From Breviolum minutum Mf 1.05b.01 (Eukaryota; Sar; Dinophyceae; Suessiales; Symbiodiniaceae): DNA of 64,000 nucleotides. Of this stretch, positions 1-10,474 are shown piece by piece. Positions within the stretch are counted from its first letter, which is position 1; each line of letters opens with the position of its first letter. Where the stretch lies: contig DF239786.1 of NCBI GenBank assembly GCA_000507305.1, positions 1 through 64,000 of the forward strand. The letters run 5' to 3'. The notes under the pieces were generated by a model, which saw nothing but the letters and a program-made list of their open reading frames with translations, was not told the DNA's origin and ran no database searches. Position numbers and translations under genes: made by a program.

Positions 1-57
1 ACAATTATATTATATCATATTATATTATATTATATTATATTATATTATATTATATTT
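1..57. repeat. ATATT simple repeat
   Basis: The window opens in a (TATAT)n tract of period 5 with few interruptions. It is low-complexity DNA and the window edge cuts it. Confidence 0.9.
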
Positions 58-464
58 GATTGTTGTTTTTTTCCTGGTCATTTGGAATATTTTTTACGGC
101 GGTTTCAAGTGAACCATCCTGTCGCACGGAACATAATGATACAAAAAATCTGGATAAAAAGATCTTGATGAAATATACCCTCCCTGAATCAAAGAAATTG
201 CCTCTAAACATAGGCCTAAAACCAAGAGGAAGGCTTGTCTGCCAAGCATCCAAGATCATTTTGGAGCCATCTCCCCAGCTTTATGAAGTTCTCTACCAGG
301 TGTTGTTTTACTTTATATATTGAACACAAATTGTCACCGAAATGAATTCGACAAGTACCTGGAACCTCAAACAACCATTTTTTGTCAGTGTATGTTTGGT
401 CATCTCCAATCATTTCCCATGGTCAAAATTTGGTTCATCATCCAATTGATAGCCACCAATCCTG

Positions 465-552
465 TGGAGTTTCCTGGGAACCTGGTAATAGGTGGGATCG
501 GTAGCATATAATCACCCAGTTGGCAGTATATACCTGGTATATAAGTGGCATA
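465..552. repeat. MITE G, half copy
   Basis: The stretch holds GGGAACCTGGTAATAGGTGGGATCGG followed, after a few bases, by ATAATCACCCAGTTGGCAG; these match one arm of family G (best copy 38615-38754). The second arm is missing. Confidence 0.6.
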
Positions 553-736
553 TGGGGGGTTCCTAAAATGGTGGTACCCAACAACCATGGGGTTTTCCTA
601 CTAAAAATGACCATCCATCCGCTGTTGTCATGTGAAACTGGAGAAAACATGTTGAACTTCAATGGGTTTGGTAAGAAAAAAATATCCGTTGTGTAGGTAC
701 CTGGGAGTGACCAGGTTTTCCACCCTGTTCACACAG

Positions 737-803
737 AACAATTGTTGCCTTCAAACCCGACAACAAATTCTGGCGGAACTTCTGCTTGGTATTCATGGCC
801 TTG
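737..803 (+). CDS. candidate internal exon, unknown protein
   Basis: A 67-nt open segment sits between a pyrimidine-rich acceptor (CACCCTGTTCACACAG) and a GTAGGT donor. It encodes 22 residues plus one base, reading NNCCLQTRQQILAELLLG and then IHGL, which looks like an amphipathic helix. No domain is recognised. Repeat-derived sequence of family D starts about 30 bp downstream, so the segment would lie between repeats. The frame and strand are inferred from the splice signals and composition only; there is no homology evidence. Confidence 0.4.
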
Positions 804-965
804 GTAGGTTGGAAAAAGTTGTCAAAGGGTTACCCTGCAGTAAACTAACAGTTCGCCATAGAACATTCCCATCTTTCCTGATAAATACCATCCAAAATGG
901 TGGATTTTCGATGGCGATCTCTGAGCATACCGGAGTGGAATCACAATCTGCATAAACTAATAAAA

Positions 966-1057
966 CCTGGAAAGCCAAGTGCCCTATTTTCAAGGCAATA
1001 GTTGCTGGTTTGAGGGGTAAAGTTGCCTTTAAAAAATAGGACACTTGGCGTTCCAGG
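966..1057. mobile_element. MITE P, copy 1
   Basis: A 92-bp inverted repeat has ends CCTGGAAAGCCAAGTG and CACTTGGCGTTCCAGG. The same element is found at 30155-30255 with the same interior (GCAATAGTTGCTGGTTT). It is non-autonomous and has no coding capacity. Confidence 0.8.
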
Positions 1058-1200
1058 AATTTGTTGAATTTACCGGAGTTCATCTAAATAATTCATCAAT
1101 TCTTGAAGGTGCGTACAGTGGTTTTCCTGATTTTCGGTGTTTGGATTCATGGCGAATTCTTACCATGGGATCCATTTTTCCGTAGAAACATCACCTCCCA

Positions 1201-1330
1201 CGACGGATCCATGGGACGAGTTTGTTATATTTACACTACTACATGAATGGCATTGGCTGATTTTTTTCATGGGTTTTCATGAAGGTCCCCTATGTACCCT
1301 AAACAACCAGGGGATCTTTTTTCATTGCTC
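1201..1330. mobile_element. degenerate MITE A arm and MITE E 3' end
   Basis: GGATCCATGGGACGAG with TATATTTACAC is one arm of family A. It is followed by a family E terminus (CCCTAAACAACCAGGGG and then TTTTTTCATTGCTCA). Both pieces are truncated. Confidence 0.55.
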
Positions 1331-1359
1331 AGGTCATTTTTTGGAGTCAGTTGTGGTTG

Positions 1360-1402
1360 TCATACTGCTGATGGTTCAGAAATCTGGCTAACCAACTGAG
1401 AT
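1360..1402. repeat. MITE C, 5' end only
   Basis: CATACTGCTGATGGTTCAG and the next 20 bases match the left end of family C. No right end follows. Confidence 0.55.
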
Positions 1403-1429
1403 GGAGAGTATCCCTATATGTGTATATAT

Positions 1430-1525
1430 ACCTAGAACCCAACTGACCTCTATTTTTGAAGGGACCCAACCCTCGAAAACAAGGCCGAACTTCCAATCAA
1501 AACAAGGGTCATTTGGGTACCGGTG
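1430..1525. mobile_element. MITE F, copy 1
   Basis: It begins TACCTAGAACCC and carries the full F interior. The right end (GGGTACCGG) is mutated relative to the family end GGGTTCTAGGTA. Confidence 0.7.
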
Positions 1526-1650
1526 TTTAGCCGGATTTCTTTCATCAACAACAGGTTTGCTCCAGTTTGATCCTCCTTACAACTCTCATGAGGAACCGAA
1601 CGGGAGACTCCACTGATGCCTGAAAACGTCATGACTGTACGGAAATGAAG

Positions 1651-1735
1651 TCCCATAGCGTCCATGTATCGTATATTTACATATCCATGTGGTTGATTTC
1701 TCAAAAACGTGTTTATGATAAATGTATGATACATG
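1651..1735. repeat. degenerate MITE A
   Basis: CCCATAGCGTCCATGT and CGTATATTTACAT match a family A left arm; the remainder has decayed into a TGATAAATG-rich stretch that runs to about 1820. Confidence 0.45.
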
Positions 1736-2278
1736 TCCGATGAATGCCTGATAAATGGAAGATAAGTGTTAATGATAAATATATGGTAAATGTATGATGA
1801 ATGCATGATAAATGGAAGATACATGTGGCTAATATACAATACATATATATGGATGGTGTGAGTTTATTCGTAAACGTTGACCCGACCCCTGAACACAAAA
1901 AAAACACAATTTTCTACCGGGCGCAACGCATCGCAAAATGTTGCATGAATGTCGTTGCTATTGGTCATCGGATGTCATCGGCATGTTGAACGACGCATCA
2001 TGCAAAAAAAAACACACATCTCAAAATTCAAAATTAAAAAGACATTTTTTTCAAATCTTTAACAAGTTCTCAAACATTATGTTCATATAGCTTGCCTGAA
2101 TGGGGGTGGAAGTTGAAACTGAGCCATGCCAAAGTATATCTATAGACCCTGGAAGTCAACCTATTTTGGATGATGATAAACCCTTAACTGAACTATACAA
2201 AATGGGGGGGTCCCCTAAAACCAATCCACCCAAAAATGGTGGCCAAGGAATTCCGGGCAGGGATGATGTATACATATA

Positions 2279-2371
2279 TACCTAGAACCCAACTGACCTC
2301 TAGTTTTGAAGGTCAACCCTCCAAAACAAGGCCTTTTCCAATCAAAACAGGGGTCGTTTGGGTTCTAGGTA
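2279..2371. mobile_element. MITE F, intact copy
   Basis: A 93-bp copy has perfect terminal repeats TACCTAGAACCC and GGGTTCTAGGTA, with TA at each outer edge, which is the expected TA target duplication. Close copies lie at 36835, 39513 and 40560. Confidence 0.85.
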
Positions 2372-2399
2372 TATAAATAAACATGGACATATGTATGAA

Positions 2400-2512
2400 T
2401 ATTCTCAAGTAAAGGTGACTCTTGGCCAAAATACTCACCACTTAGTTTGCCGCGTTCCAGTGAGGTTGTTCGCTGGAAAGGCTGGAGTTCCTTGCCCCTT
2501 TAAAAGAACAGG
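2400..2512 (+). CDS. coding-like island, weak exon candidate
   Basis: The plus frame reads KVTLGQNTHHLVCRVPV and then RLFAGKAGVPCPFKR without a stop and with good codon composition. The minus strand also offers an acceptor (GCCTTTCCAG) with a short open exon. I cannot settle strand or boundaries. No domain is recognised. Confidence 0.25.
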
Positions 2513-2614
2513 AAAATCCCAAACACACACAACATCCCTATCATTTCAAACATGTCCTATACTGGATATATTTGGATTCTTAAAAGTTCATGTGTCTCAA
2601 TGAATCTCACTTAG

Positions 2615-2743
2615 TTTTCTTCATCTTCCCTTTTTGTGATTTATTCAATATCTTTCCTCACGACGAATCCTCGGTCGGGTCGCCTGTGGCGTGGATGATG
2701 TTGCAGGGGTTTGTCCCGTCTGTGCCTGTCAATGGCCGAAAAC
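2615..2743 (+). CDS. candidate internal exon, unknown protein
   Basis: The open frame includes PHDESSVGSPVAWMMLQG and then FVPSVPVNGRK, ending at a strong GTAAGA donor. GC at third codon positions is high, unlike the AT-rich surroundings. A possible acceptor is AATCTCACTTAG at 2603-2614; the first residues after it are pyrimidine-encoded and may be intron. A MITE O copy begins 20 bp after the donor. The function is unknown. Confidence 0.4.
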
Positions 2744-2763
2744 GTAAGATGGATGTATCTACC

Positions 2764-2939
2764 CTTCAAGGGACAATTGTGTGTACCCAGGACAGTGTAC
2801 CGGTATTTAGCTGGTGTTCTCGGATGGGATTCTTGGGGATTATAACCCATAAATACCCACACTATATAGGGCTTTGTTTAGGGATTTCCCATAGGGGGCC
2901 CACGTTGGGATCGGGGTACATCCAACTATCCCTTGAACC
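2764..2939. mobile_element. MITE O, copy 1
   Basis: It starts TTCAAGGGACAATTG and ends CATCCAACTATCCCTTGAA. It contains ATTATAACCCATAAATACCC, which recurs in inverted orientation at 25843-25982. Confidence 0.65.
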
Positions 2940-2993
2940 CTGGAAGTCCACCATTTCTATCAATTTTTCATAGGTTGGTTTACGAACCTCCAT

Positions 2994-3103
2994 TACCCTC
3001 CCTGAAACTAACAGTTCGCACCTGAAAATAGGCCATCCCAAAAGGAAAAGAGTATTCCAACCATCCATTTTCAGGTGCGAAAATGTTAGTTTCAGGGAGG
3101 GTA
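2994..3103. mobile_element. MITE D, intact copy
   Basis: A 110-bp element with perfect 19-bp terminal repeats: TACCCTCCCTGAAACTAAC at the left and its reverse complement at the right, with TA at the outer edges. It is the reference copy for family D. Confidence 0.85.
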
Positions 3104-4131
3104 AGAGTTTAGCATCATCCAAAAGGAACCACCATTTCTAAAGTGATGGTTGACTTCCAGGGTCTATATGTATAATATTTGATGCTCCCCTTCCGGGCTG
3201 AAATTGATATGTAAATCTATACAGGCATATATTGATAAGATATATGACATATGATCACAGTACCTGGGTATGGGGATTGTATTGAGAATATCTCGTTTTC
3301 AATTCATCCCCCCCAACACTCTTTGCCCAAGTCTTGTTCACCTTATTATCGAACATTTTCCCAACAAAAAACACCGATAAAACACAAAAAAAACGTACCA
3401 TATTGAAGATGTGGATCTTTGTTTAATGGTGAAACAAATGGTTTGAAAAAAGACCTCGAAAAAAGACTTCGGAATTTTGTAAGATTTGACCCCCAAAACC
3501 CAAACATGAGCCAGCTAAAGGAGCATCCGTGGAAGCCAAAAAAACCTTCCAGAAAGCAACGGGGAGATTAGGATCTTGACATCACAAGGTCTAAAAAGCT
3601 GCGATTTTTCCGTCCAAGATGGGGATGTATATACTGTAAATGGGAAATGTAGGTATTATTGAAAACATTAGGGAACAATAAGGAACCAGAACTAAAATGA
3701 GAAACTTGTTGTGTGTGTGTGTGTGCTCTTTCTAGTTATGTTTGCTTTTTTTTCTGAACATTTGGGAATAAGGAAACCCAAACCATAAAATGAGGGAGCG
3801 ACCCCTTTAAGAATCCTATCATTCCCTGTTTCTTGCTCAAAACCTTGCCTTTCCGGCGTTCAAAAACACACACAGCAAAGAAATCCTGCATCAGTTGAGA
3901 TATAAAAATCATATAAAACCCTATGAATCATAGGATACTTAATGATTTACCCATATCAACTGATTTTTTTTACCCGATTCTGAACCATCAACGGTTGAAA
4001 AGATATTCAGCAGTGATCCGTTTCAAGAGAAGGATCAATTCATCACCTTTGGTTACCAAATCCAATCATTTTAGACAGATTCATCACCAAGATTTCTTCG
4101 AAGCTCAAAAGCTCAGTTTTGAGGCCTTTTT
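3104..4131. other. no gene recognised
   Basis: AT-rich sequence with a short (GT)n run near 3711-3724. A 110-codon plus-strand frame at 3923-4255 lacks codon bias and ends inside repeat DNA. I see no supported feature. Confidence 0.5.
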
Positions 4132-4235
4132 CTTGGGGGAATGGTGCTTTTTTCATTTTCTTAATCCTCCAAAAAAGGCCGGTGATATTTTCTCGGGGGA
4201 AAACGTGGCATTTGGGGGAAGCGGGGGGCCCTTAG
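4132..4235. repeat. repeat T, copy
   Basis: TCTTGGGGGAATGG and GGAAAACGTGGCATTTGGGG match inverted copies at 51576-51704 and partial ones at 8341, 47232 and 61098. Confidence 0.55.
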
Positions 4236-4593
4236 ATGTAAACCTTAGCACCTGACACCAGTCACACGCAATTTTCCAAGCAATTGAAATCGCCACAGGA
4301 CTTTTTGTTGACTCATTGTCCCAAAAAGGGAGATCTATGCCCTAAAATCACATGGAGTTTATCTTTACGTATTGATCAATCAGTACAATCTTTGAAACTT
4401 GACGGAATGGATACCCAAAATGATGGGATTTGAAAATGCTAACCTCCATTCGATCATGACAATTTGGGCTAGCCATGTGAAAAAAATCTCAGGGGTTTAT
4501 TTGAACCTTGCCCAAGTTCAGCTGCTAACACCCCGGGCAAATAGCGGAACTCCCTAAATGATGATTTGCAATTTGGAGTTTCCTTTTCCAAAA

Positions 4594-4687
4594 CCCATAG
4601 GATCCATGTATGGTATATTTATATAGCTACACTTACCATACATTTACACCAAATGTAGGTAAATGTACCATACATGGATCCAATGGG
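4594..4687. mobile_element. MITE A, two-armed copy (arm type 1/1)
   Basis: The left arm is CCCATAGGATCCATGTATGG; the right arm ends CATACATGGATCC. The loop holds two partly repeated TTACACC/TTACCATAC units. Confidence 0.85.
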
Positions 4688-4797
4688 AAAGGGTATATTC
4701 TGGATCTATGTGTGTTCCCTAAGGTCAGTTTCTAGTTGCAACACGGAAGAGATGAAAAGTAGATTTTCAAGGTTTCTTGATAAGATCTGGAGCCAAA

Positions 4798-4953
4798 ATG
4801 AGCTTGAAAACAAATGCCATGACTGTTGAGAGTTCTACCAAGACCACTCCAGCCATCAAAAATGGACAATTTCAACATGTATTTCTTACTCAACACTGTG
4901 GTTTTCCATTGCCACCGTTGCTTACCAGAGGCAGCAGAAGCAAGGATTCATGA
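4798..4953 (+). CDS. short ORF or terminal exon, 51 residues
   Basis: ATG opens a 51-codon frame ending in TGA. It starts MSLKTNAMTVESSTKTTP and ends LLTRGSRSKDS; Ser/Thr-rich, no membrane segment, no known domain. The frame stays open for about 15 codons upstream of the ATG, so it could instead be the end of a spliced gene. An overlapping 77-codon frame (4826-5059) is also open. Composition is coding-like but there is no homology support. Confidence 0.35.
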   Translation: MSLKTNAMTVESSTKTTPAIKNGQFQHVFLTQHCGFPLPPLLTRGSRSKDS

Positions 4954-5507
4954 TGATTTCCTCCTTTTGATCCCCTTTCTTTACAGAATAATAATCTGCA
5001 AAAAAAAAATATCTGGCACAATGTCATCATATCTCATCAACCTGATATGTCATAAGTAATGCATTTCTTGGAAGGCAAATGACTTCCTAAATCACCTCCT
5101 AACATGAGATTCTGAATGTCAGCTCCAGGTGACCTCACCGTTTTTGGGGCATCTAATTTTTCTCAGAGCTGAAGAAACAAAAACCTGGTGTGAAACAGCT
5201 TTTTGCAAGACCATCACATATCACACACAGATAGCCTGTTGACTAGTGGATCTCATTAGTTCAACATTCTGCGGGGGGAGGAAACTCCTGTAACATATCG
5301 CTTTCACCCGGTTGTCACTAATGTTTTGCACTCATTCAATCTAGAATCTAGAAATGAAATGAAATGAATGTACACATCTTTCCCATGGCACAATCCTCCA
5401 AAACAGAGTGTATAGTTGAGAAGGGGGTTTCGTTGAGAACTGGGGCCGGAAGTTCAGATCTGAAGCATCAACAGTATTTCAAAAAAGCCTGGAAAACCCA
5501 TGGAAAA

Positions 5508-5618
5508 CTAGTTGGTGGTTGAACCAACCCCTTTGAAAAATATGCTCGTCAAAGTGGGAATGAATCTTCCCCCAAGGATCGGGGTCAAAATAGAAATATT
5601 TGAAGTTTCACCACCTAG
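5508..5618. mobile_element. MITE B, intact copy
   Basis: It begins CTAGTTGGTGGTTGAACC and ends TTTCACCACCTAG. The conserved core GAAAAATATGCTCGTCAAA is present. Family B is the most frequent in the window, with about 28 copies, including pieces. Confidence 0.85.
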
Positions 5619-5994
5619 AAAAGTAATGAGACATGAAAAGTCTTGAGGTCCTGAGGTCACCTGTTGTTTTTTGAAAAATAATTTGCCCAAAGGGTCAGTG
5701 ATCCCAACAAAAACGAGAAAAAAACATAGGAAAACACCTTCCACCAGGTAAGCTGTCACATAGAAATATACCTGTGTCATATGTATATGATATGTGTATA
5801 TATACCAGGTCATTCAATCCGTGACCTTGTTATCCACTAGTTGGAGGTCATTTAACCTTTGAAGGGGCGACGAATCACCATCCTGAAAATTTGAGGCCAT
5901 GACTTTGATGGGTTCTCCATGATGGTTTTTGAAAGTTCCATATGGTGCGCTTCTTCTTTTCGTAAGAAAAAATCCCATAACATCGAAAGTTTTT

Positions 5995-6100
5995 CCCATA
6001 GGGAAAAACATGTATGGTCTATTTAGCTGCATGGATAGTTGATCTTCATAGTACAGTAAATGATAGCTAAAGATACCCTTCCTCCCATGCGATCCTACAG
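5995..6100. repeat. degenerate MITE A
   Basis: CCCATAGGG with ATGTATGGTCTATTTAGC at the left and CCATGCGATCC at the right are eroded A arms. Confidence 0.4.
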
Positions 6101-6362
6101 TTACAGGTCTATATTATTTTAAAAAAAACATGTTCCGCTGCTCTAAGTATCCTGATTCCCCTTCCAAACTGGCTATTTTGAGGACAAAAAACTCCTGCGT
6201 TTGTTGAAAAAAACCCGACTCCATTGGTCCGGGTCCAACCGTGGATCCTTAGGGTGAGACAAAAAAGAAGATGATCAGTTTCGGTGAGCTGAGGATCCTT
6301 AGGGCCGGATGCATAAAACCCTGTAAATCATGGGGATCCCTTACAAAAAAAAAAAATCAAAC

Positions 6363-6467
6363 TACTGTTGATGGACAAAATCCTGCACCACCAAGGATGA
6401 TGATTATCCCATTATTTATAGGGTTTTAACCATCCCAGGTGGTGCAGGAGTTCTTCCATCAACAGTA
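6363..6467. mobile_element. MITE C, intact copy
   Basis: Ends are TACTGTTGATGG and CCATCAACAGTA, a perfect 12-bp inverted repeat including the outer TA. Interior carries AATCCTGCACCACC and GGTGGTGCAGGA. Confidence 0.85.
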
Positions 6468-6528
6468 TGTGTATTTTTTGGTTGCAATTTCTGCAGTTGG
6501 GACTTGTTGGGTATCCTTTCCCTATAAA

Positions 6529-6650
6529 GGATCCTCAGCTCACGACCGCCGAAACTGAGAATGGTAAACCATGGGACCTAAATGACCTATGCGTTTCGTT
6601 TCGGTGATGAACTACACCCCAATCATTTGACGTTCGGTGAATTGGACCCC
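6529..6650. repeat. repeat R, copy
   Basis: GGATCCTCAGCTCACG, AAACTGAGAATGG and CGTTCGGTGAATTGGA recur at 36048-36162 and, inverted, at 14934-15041. Confidence 0.6.
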
Positions 6651-6804
6651 AAGGGTTTGAAAATGAGTTCTGGGGGTTGGATCCGAAAAGACCCTGGAAA
6701 ATCTCCTGGGTCACTAACGATGTTTTTTAAAGGTGTTTTTTTAAAACAAAAAAAGCCCTAGGGATTTGGGAATCATCCATTTTTCTGGTGTTTTTTTCGG
6801 GAAG

Positions 6805-6873
6805 GTCTCGCAAGGTCTAAAATCGCTTCAAAACGTCAACACGGTTCGACTCGGACCACGAAGATTGAACTAG
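6805..6873 (+). CDS. possible terminal exon, 22 residues
   Basis: After GTTTTTTTCGGGAAG the frame reads VSQGLKSLQNVNTVRLGP and then RRLN before a TAG. A second plus frame (GLARSKIASKRQHGS) is open through the same stretch. This is a GC-rich island in AT-rich DNA, which is its main support; the function is unknown. Confidence 0.25.
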   Translation, partial: VSQGLKSLQNVNTVRLGPRRLN

Positions 6874-6908
6874 CAAAGCCTAAGACCTGAAATTTACTAC
6901 CATAACCA

Positions 6909-6992
6909 GGATCCATGTATGGCATATTTGCCTACATTTGGTTGATATTTGTGGTAAATGTAGGTAAATATACCATACATGGATCCTATGGG
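6909..6992. mobile_element. MITE A, two-armed copy (arm type 1/1)
   Basis: GGATCCATGTATGGCATAT faces ATACCATACATGGATCC across a short loop (TTGATATTTGTGG). Arm match is near perfect. Confidence 0.85.
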
Positions 6993-7099
6993 TAAATCCA
7001 TAAAAATGTTGTTTGACTGTAAAGTAGTTGCACAAAAACTAAAGCAGAAACATCATGAATGAGCCATATGAACATGCTTTTCAAGGTGATCAAACTATT

Positions 7100-7320
7100 G
7101 AGGACAGTATGCAATTGCAAATGTTGATGCTCCACAACCCGACGTGTTTGTGATTTTGGCATGGTCCGGTTGACCGTTGGATGCGTGAATTCTTGTTGAA
7201 TTCTCTTACCGCGGCTTGGCCGCTGGAATTCACACCGGGTCCAGTGTTCATCCAACTTTCAAGTTGGTGCTTGGAGCAACAGCTTCCTTCTACAAGGTGG
7301 GCCCCCAACCAGTTATAAAT
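7100..7320. CDS. coding-like island, strand unresolved
   Basis: Both strands are open and well composed. On the minus strand LVEGSCCSKHQLESWMN and TGPGVNSSGQAA run into a GTAAGA donor near 7213. On the plus strand an acceptor (CACCGGGTCCAG) near 7243 is followed by VHPTFKLVLGATASFYK and a GTGGGC donor. One of the two is probably a real exon. No domain is recognised. Confidence 0.4.
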
Positions 7321-7425
7321 TTGAAGATGTAACCCACAAAAAAAAACAGTTACCTATCTATTTTCAGGCATTTCAAAAAAGTGTCCGGGCCCCCATGTAT
7401 AACTAGTAGGGGCCCACCTTCTGAC
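7297..7425. repeat. imperfect inverted repeat
   Basis: GGTGGGCCCCCAACC near 7297 faces GTAGGGGCCCACCTTC near 7410. It may be another inverted-repeat element; no second copy was found in the window. Confidence 0.4.
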
Positions 7426-7789
7426 ACTTCAGCAACACTTCTTTCTGGGGAAAATAAACTAGAGTTGCCCCTGTAGCAAAAGATGAATTTCCGAACAAAG
7501 TTGGCAGCTACGTCATTCTAACCAGACTCATGTAGCAGGAAGCAAAGGACAAGATTTCACTTCGCTTCTCTTAAACAATTCAGGTGATCCTCTCGATTCT
7601 TCCCTTTTTTTTCATCCTTTTTCAAAACATATAGCTGCACATAGCTACTCATTATATGAAGAAGCAGGCACGTCTTGATTTTTTAGTGAAATCTCAACCC
7701 CACTTTCCAGCCTTTTCCCCAAAAGAACGCCTTTAGGCTGCATGGGAAATGGGGTGGTCGGTTTGTGCATGGGGATTCTCGTGTCTAAG

Positions 7790-7935
7790 TGTCCGGTTCC
7801 GGCACCGGTGGCAATGGGTCAACGGGCGCGGGAAAGGGTGGTGCCGGCGGTTTCCAGCAAAGGATTGGGGGCAAAATGGCTGGATCTGGACCTCAAGTTT
7901 TACTGGTGGCTGAGCGTTTTGGAAATCGTTGGAAG
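7790..7935 (+). CDS. candidate exon, glycine-rich protein
   Basis: After a possible acceptor (TTCTCGTGTCTAAG) the frame reads SGSGTGGNGSTGAGKGGAGG, then FQQRIGGKMAGSGPQV, then LLVAERFGNRWK up to a possible GTTGTT donor; without splicing it runs to TAA at 7965. A Gly/Ser-rich low-complexity segment of this kind is common in real linkers and its codons are GC-rich. The overlapping frame starting at 7742 is also open. An AATAT tract follows at once. Function unknown. Confidence 0.4.
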
Positions 7936-7947
7936 GTTGTTATGTAT

Positions 7948-8340
7948 ATCTCAAAAAATATATAACATAATATGATATAAAATGAAATAATATACACTAA
8001 TATAAGATAATATATAATATAATAAAATAGAATAGAATGTAATATAATATAATATAACATAATAAAATATAATACAATATAATATGAACTAATATAATAT
8101 AATATAAGATGATTTAATATAAAATAATATCATATAATACAATATAATATAATATAATATAATATAATATGATACAATATAATGTAATATAATATAATAA
8201 AACATAATAGGATATAAACTAATATAATATAAACTAATAAAATATAATATAATATGATATAATACAATATAATATGATATAATATGATATAATATTATAT
8301 AATATGATATACTATAATATAATATAATATAATATAATAT
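7948..8340. repeat. AATAT low-complexity tract
   Basis: About 390 bp consist of variants of AATATAATAT, AATATGAT and AATAAAAT with a 5-bp period. It has no coding potential. Confidence 0.9.
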
Positions 8341-8465
8341 CTAAGGGCACCCCGCCACGGAAATAAGGCCTTATTAAGGGATGATTAACTACCATGATCC
8401 CGTAAGAATCCCTTATTCAAGCCCTTATTTCTTTGGGGGTTGTGGCAATGGGGGGCTTACCCTTG
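8341..8465. repeat. repeat T, degenerate copy
   Basis: CTAAGGGCACCCCGCC and AAATAAGGCC, followed further on by CCCTTATTTCTTTGGGGG, match family T. The gap region holds an AGGGATGATTAACTACC segment. Confidence 0.45.
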
Positions 8466-8826
8466 GATTCCCAAGAAAAGACAACCCCTTTGAAATTAAA
8501 CAACGGTGCAGAACATTGGGAGATATACATCCCAAAAAAAAAACACCCGTTTGGAAGAGAAGTGGATCTATCCGAATTCCTCGCGGTTTTTGGTCGTATT
8601 ATCTTCCTTCGAAAAAAAACACAAGTGGCCTAGCGCTTTTTAGATCGAGTCTAAAAGTCCTACACCCTCAGCGTGGAAGTATCCTAGCTGCAAAAAACTC
8701 CCCCTGTTGGAGCCCTTTTCCAATTGGGATGTTGGAACCCAATAAATACCCTGGTGATATAAGGTGGATAAATACGGTTGATTATTAAGGGGCACCTATC
8801 CCACGGGTACCACCATTTCCCTATGA
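8466..8826 (+). other. open but unsupported region
   Basis: Two overlapping plus frames (135 and 66 codons) cover this stretch. FGREVDLSEFLAVFG is the most protein-like piece, but polyA-rich stretches and a repeat M end (GATTATTAAGGGGC near 8780) argue against one long coding region. Confidence 0.2.
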
Positions 8827-8859
8827 ATGATTATATGCATATATGATATGTCTGTACAG

Positions 8860-8945
8860 GTTCCAACTGAAAAAGAAGCTACACTTCGACACCGTGCCCT
8901 GCGCCCTGGAAGCAGTGACATTTCGGTTGAAACATGGCTATTTTT
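8860..8945 (+). CDS. candidate exon after CAG|G acceptor
   Basis: ATATGTCTGTACAG precedes two open plus frames. One reads VPTEKEATLRHRALRPG and then SSDISVETWLF; the other reads FQLKKKLHFDTVPCALE and ends in TGA at about 8945. Both are GC-rich at third positions. I cannot choose between them and see no donor. Family J end sequence follows at 8960-8978. Confidence 0.35.
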
Positions 8946-9377
8946 GAGTATCAATTCGTTAAATTTCAGGGGTGTATCTACTTGGTGATTGAAGCACCCA
9001 TTTGAAGAATCAAATCACAAGAGTCAAGTTGCTGTTGTTTGACCCAGCTTGTCTTGAACACAAAAAAAAACATACTTGCAATCGCCTATCTACACTCCAG
9101 TACGTACACTAACATGACAGCCTGGGATATTACAACTTTATCTTTAATAGGAGATACATCTTCATTCAAATGGTTGTTTTTCCATCGTCATGTGAGTTTT
9201 CCAGTGTGTAGATTTTGTTGATAGCTTAAATCCTGCACCACTTGGGATGCAAATTGCTGCTCTTCACCATCCAGCAGTATCCAAAAAGAACCTCCCGAAG
9301 TTTTTTTTTGCAGCCCAAAAACAGCACACTTGCATCACATTGAGAATCAACACACATCCTGAGAGCGGGGAAGTTCA

Positions 9378-9482
9378 TACTGTTGATGGAAGAAATCCTG
9401 CACCACCAGGGATGTATGAAACCCTATAAATAATGGGATAATCATCATCCTTGGTGGTGCAGGATTTCAGCCATCAACAGTA
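9378..9482. mobile_element. MITE C, intact copy
   Basis: TACTGTTGATGG and CCATCAACAGTA bound 105 bp; it is the inverted counterpart of the copy at 6363. Confidence 0.85.
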
Positions 9483-9557
9483 TGTAAGCTTATTTTCACT
9501 GGTATATCTATGGTATATATATCTGCTATTTGATGATACATATCTTCGGTGTGTGTT

Positions 9558-9655
9558 TGGATCAGCGGCCATCAAAGCCATCTTGAATACCTGCAGTTCA
9601 TTACAGATAAAGAACTTCAAACTTCTTGGCTCAAATTTTTATCGCCCGAAAGATT
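9558..9655 (+). CDS. weak exon candidate ending in a MITE
   Basis: After TGTGTGTTTGGATCAG the frame AIKAILNTCSSLQIKNFK then LLGSNFYRPKD stops at a TAA inside the left end of a family J element. If real, the stop codon is MITE-derived. Unknown function. Confidence 0.25.
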
Positions 9656-9748
9656 AACGGCTGGAACCTGAGAATACACCGACCGGGAAAAGGAAAATCC
9701 CCTTCCAAACCATCATGTTCAGTTTCTATGTTAATCTTGCGGGGTGTA
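9648..9748. mobile_element. MITE J, copy
   Basis: GATTAACGGCTGGAACCTGA at the left and TCTTGCGGGGTGTA at the right are J ends; the left end has lost its ACACC. Confidence 0.6.
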
Positions 9749-10030
9749 AGCTTTTTTTACCAACTCCCCCCCCAAAAAAAGAAAACGGCTTGGCACTGAA
9801 CAGCAATCAAATCCTGAACGTTTATCCACATCTTTGAGGGTAAAATCATCTATGTTCCCAAGTTACTAAGGATAAGATGGATCATACGAACGGAAGGTGA
9901 TTTGACCCTACTGAACAAAACGACTTTCAAACAACTTTTACAGGGGATTCACTCGGATTTACTGAAGGCTATGATCCAAAATATTCCGGACCCAAAGTCA
10001 GTGATCAAAACCCGTACGTGACATTCCATT
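9749..10030. other. no feature recognised
   Basis: Unique-looking sequence without a convincing open frame or repeat. Confidence 0.4.
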
Positions 10031-10035
10031 GAATC

Positions 10036-10217
10036 CCGGTTGGTTGATGGGGATCCTTGTAATGGCCACATTATAATGCCTATACAACTGGGTAGGATAA
10101 TCCTATATATCAAAACAATACCCTCCAGGGAACCAACATATCCCCCAAAAATGGCATTTTGAAGATGATTTTCCTTTTCCCAAGGTGGGATATTTTAACT
10201 CCCTGGAGGGTAAACCA
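10036..10217. mobile_element. MITE E interrupted by MITE D
   Basis: CCGGTTGGTTGATGGGGATC starts a family E element that runs to 10118. A complete D element (10119-10212) interrupts it and the E 3' end is lost. Confidence 0.65.
10119..10212. mobile_element. MITE D, subtype CCAGGGAAC
   Basis: TACCCTCCAGGGAACCAAC and the inverted end AACTCCCTGGAGGGTA bound 94 bp. Near-identical copies lie at 42072 and, diverged, at 31701. Confidence 0.85.
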
Positions 10218-10474
10218 GACGTTTTTTGTTGATCACTCCTCATTTATCATCGGTGCTGTTTCAATCCCATCGGATCCAATCTGTCAGAAGAAAAATCACT
10301 TTAGAGGCTTAGTCTTAGAACCAAAAAGAATCTCCAAGTGATTAGTGATGAGCCCCGAATATGTATAATATCAATAATATCAGTAAAACCAGCATATCTG
10401 GGGTTCTGCTTGGTTCAAGTGCAACACCTCGAACTTCCGTTATGATCTACTGAAATGATCCTGAGACAGTGAAC

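Noticed and set aside
2641-2862. Minus frame with GTNPCNIIHATGDPTE, briefly reminiscent of nucleoside diphosphate kinase
   Set aside because: Spacing and key residues do not match; the plus frame with a GTAAGA donor is better.
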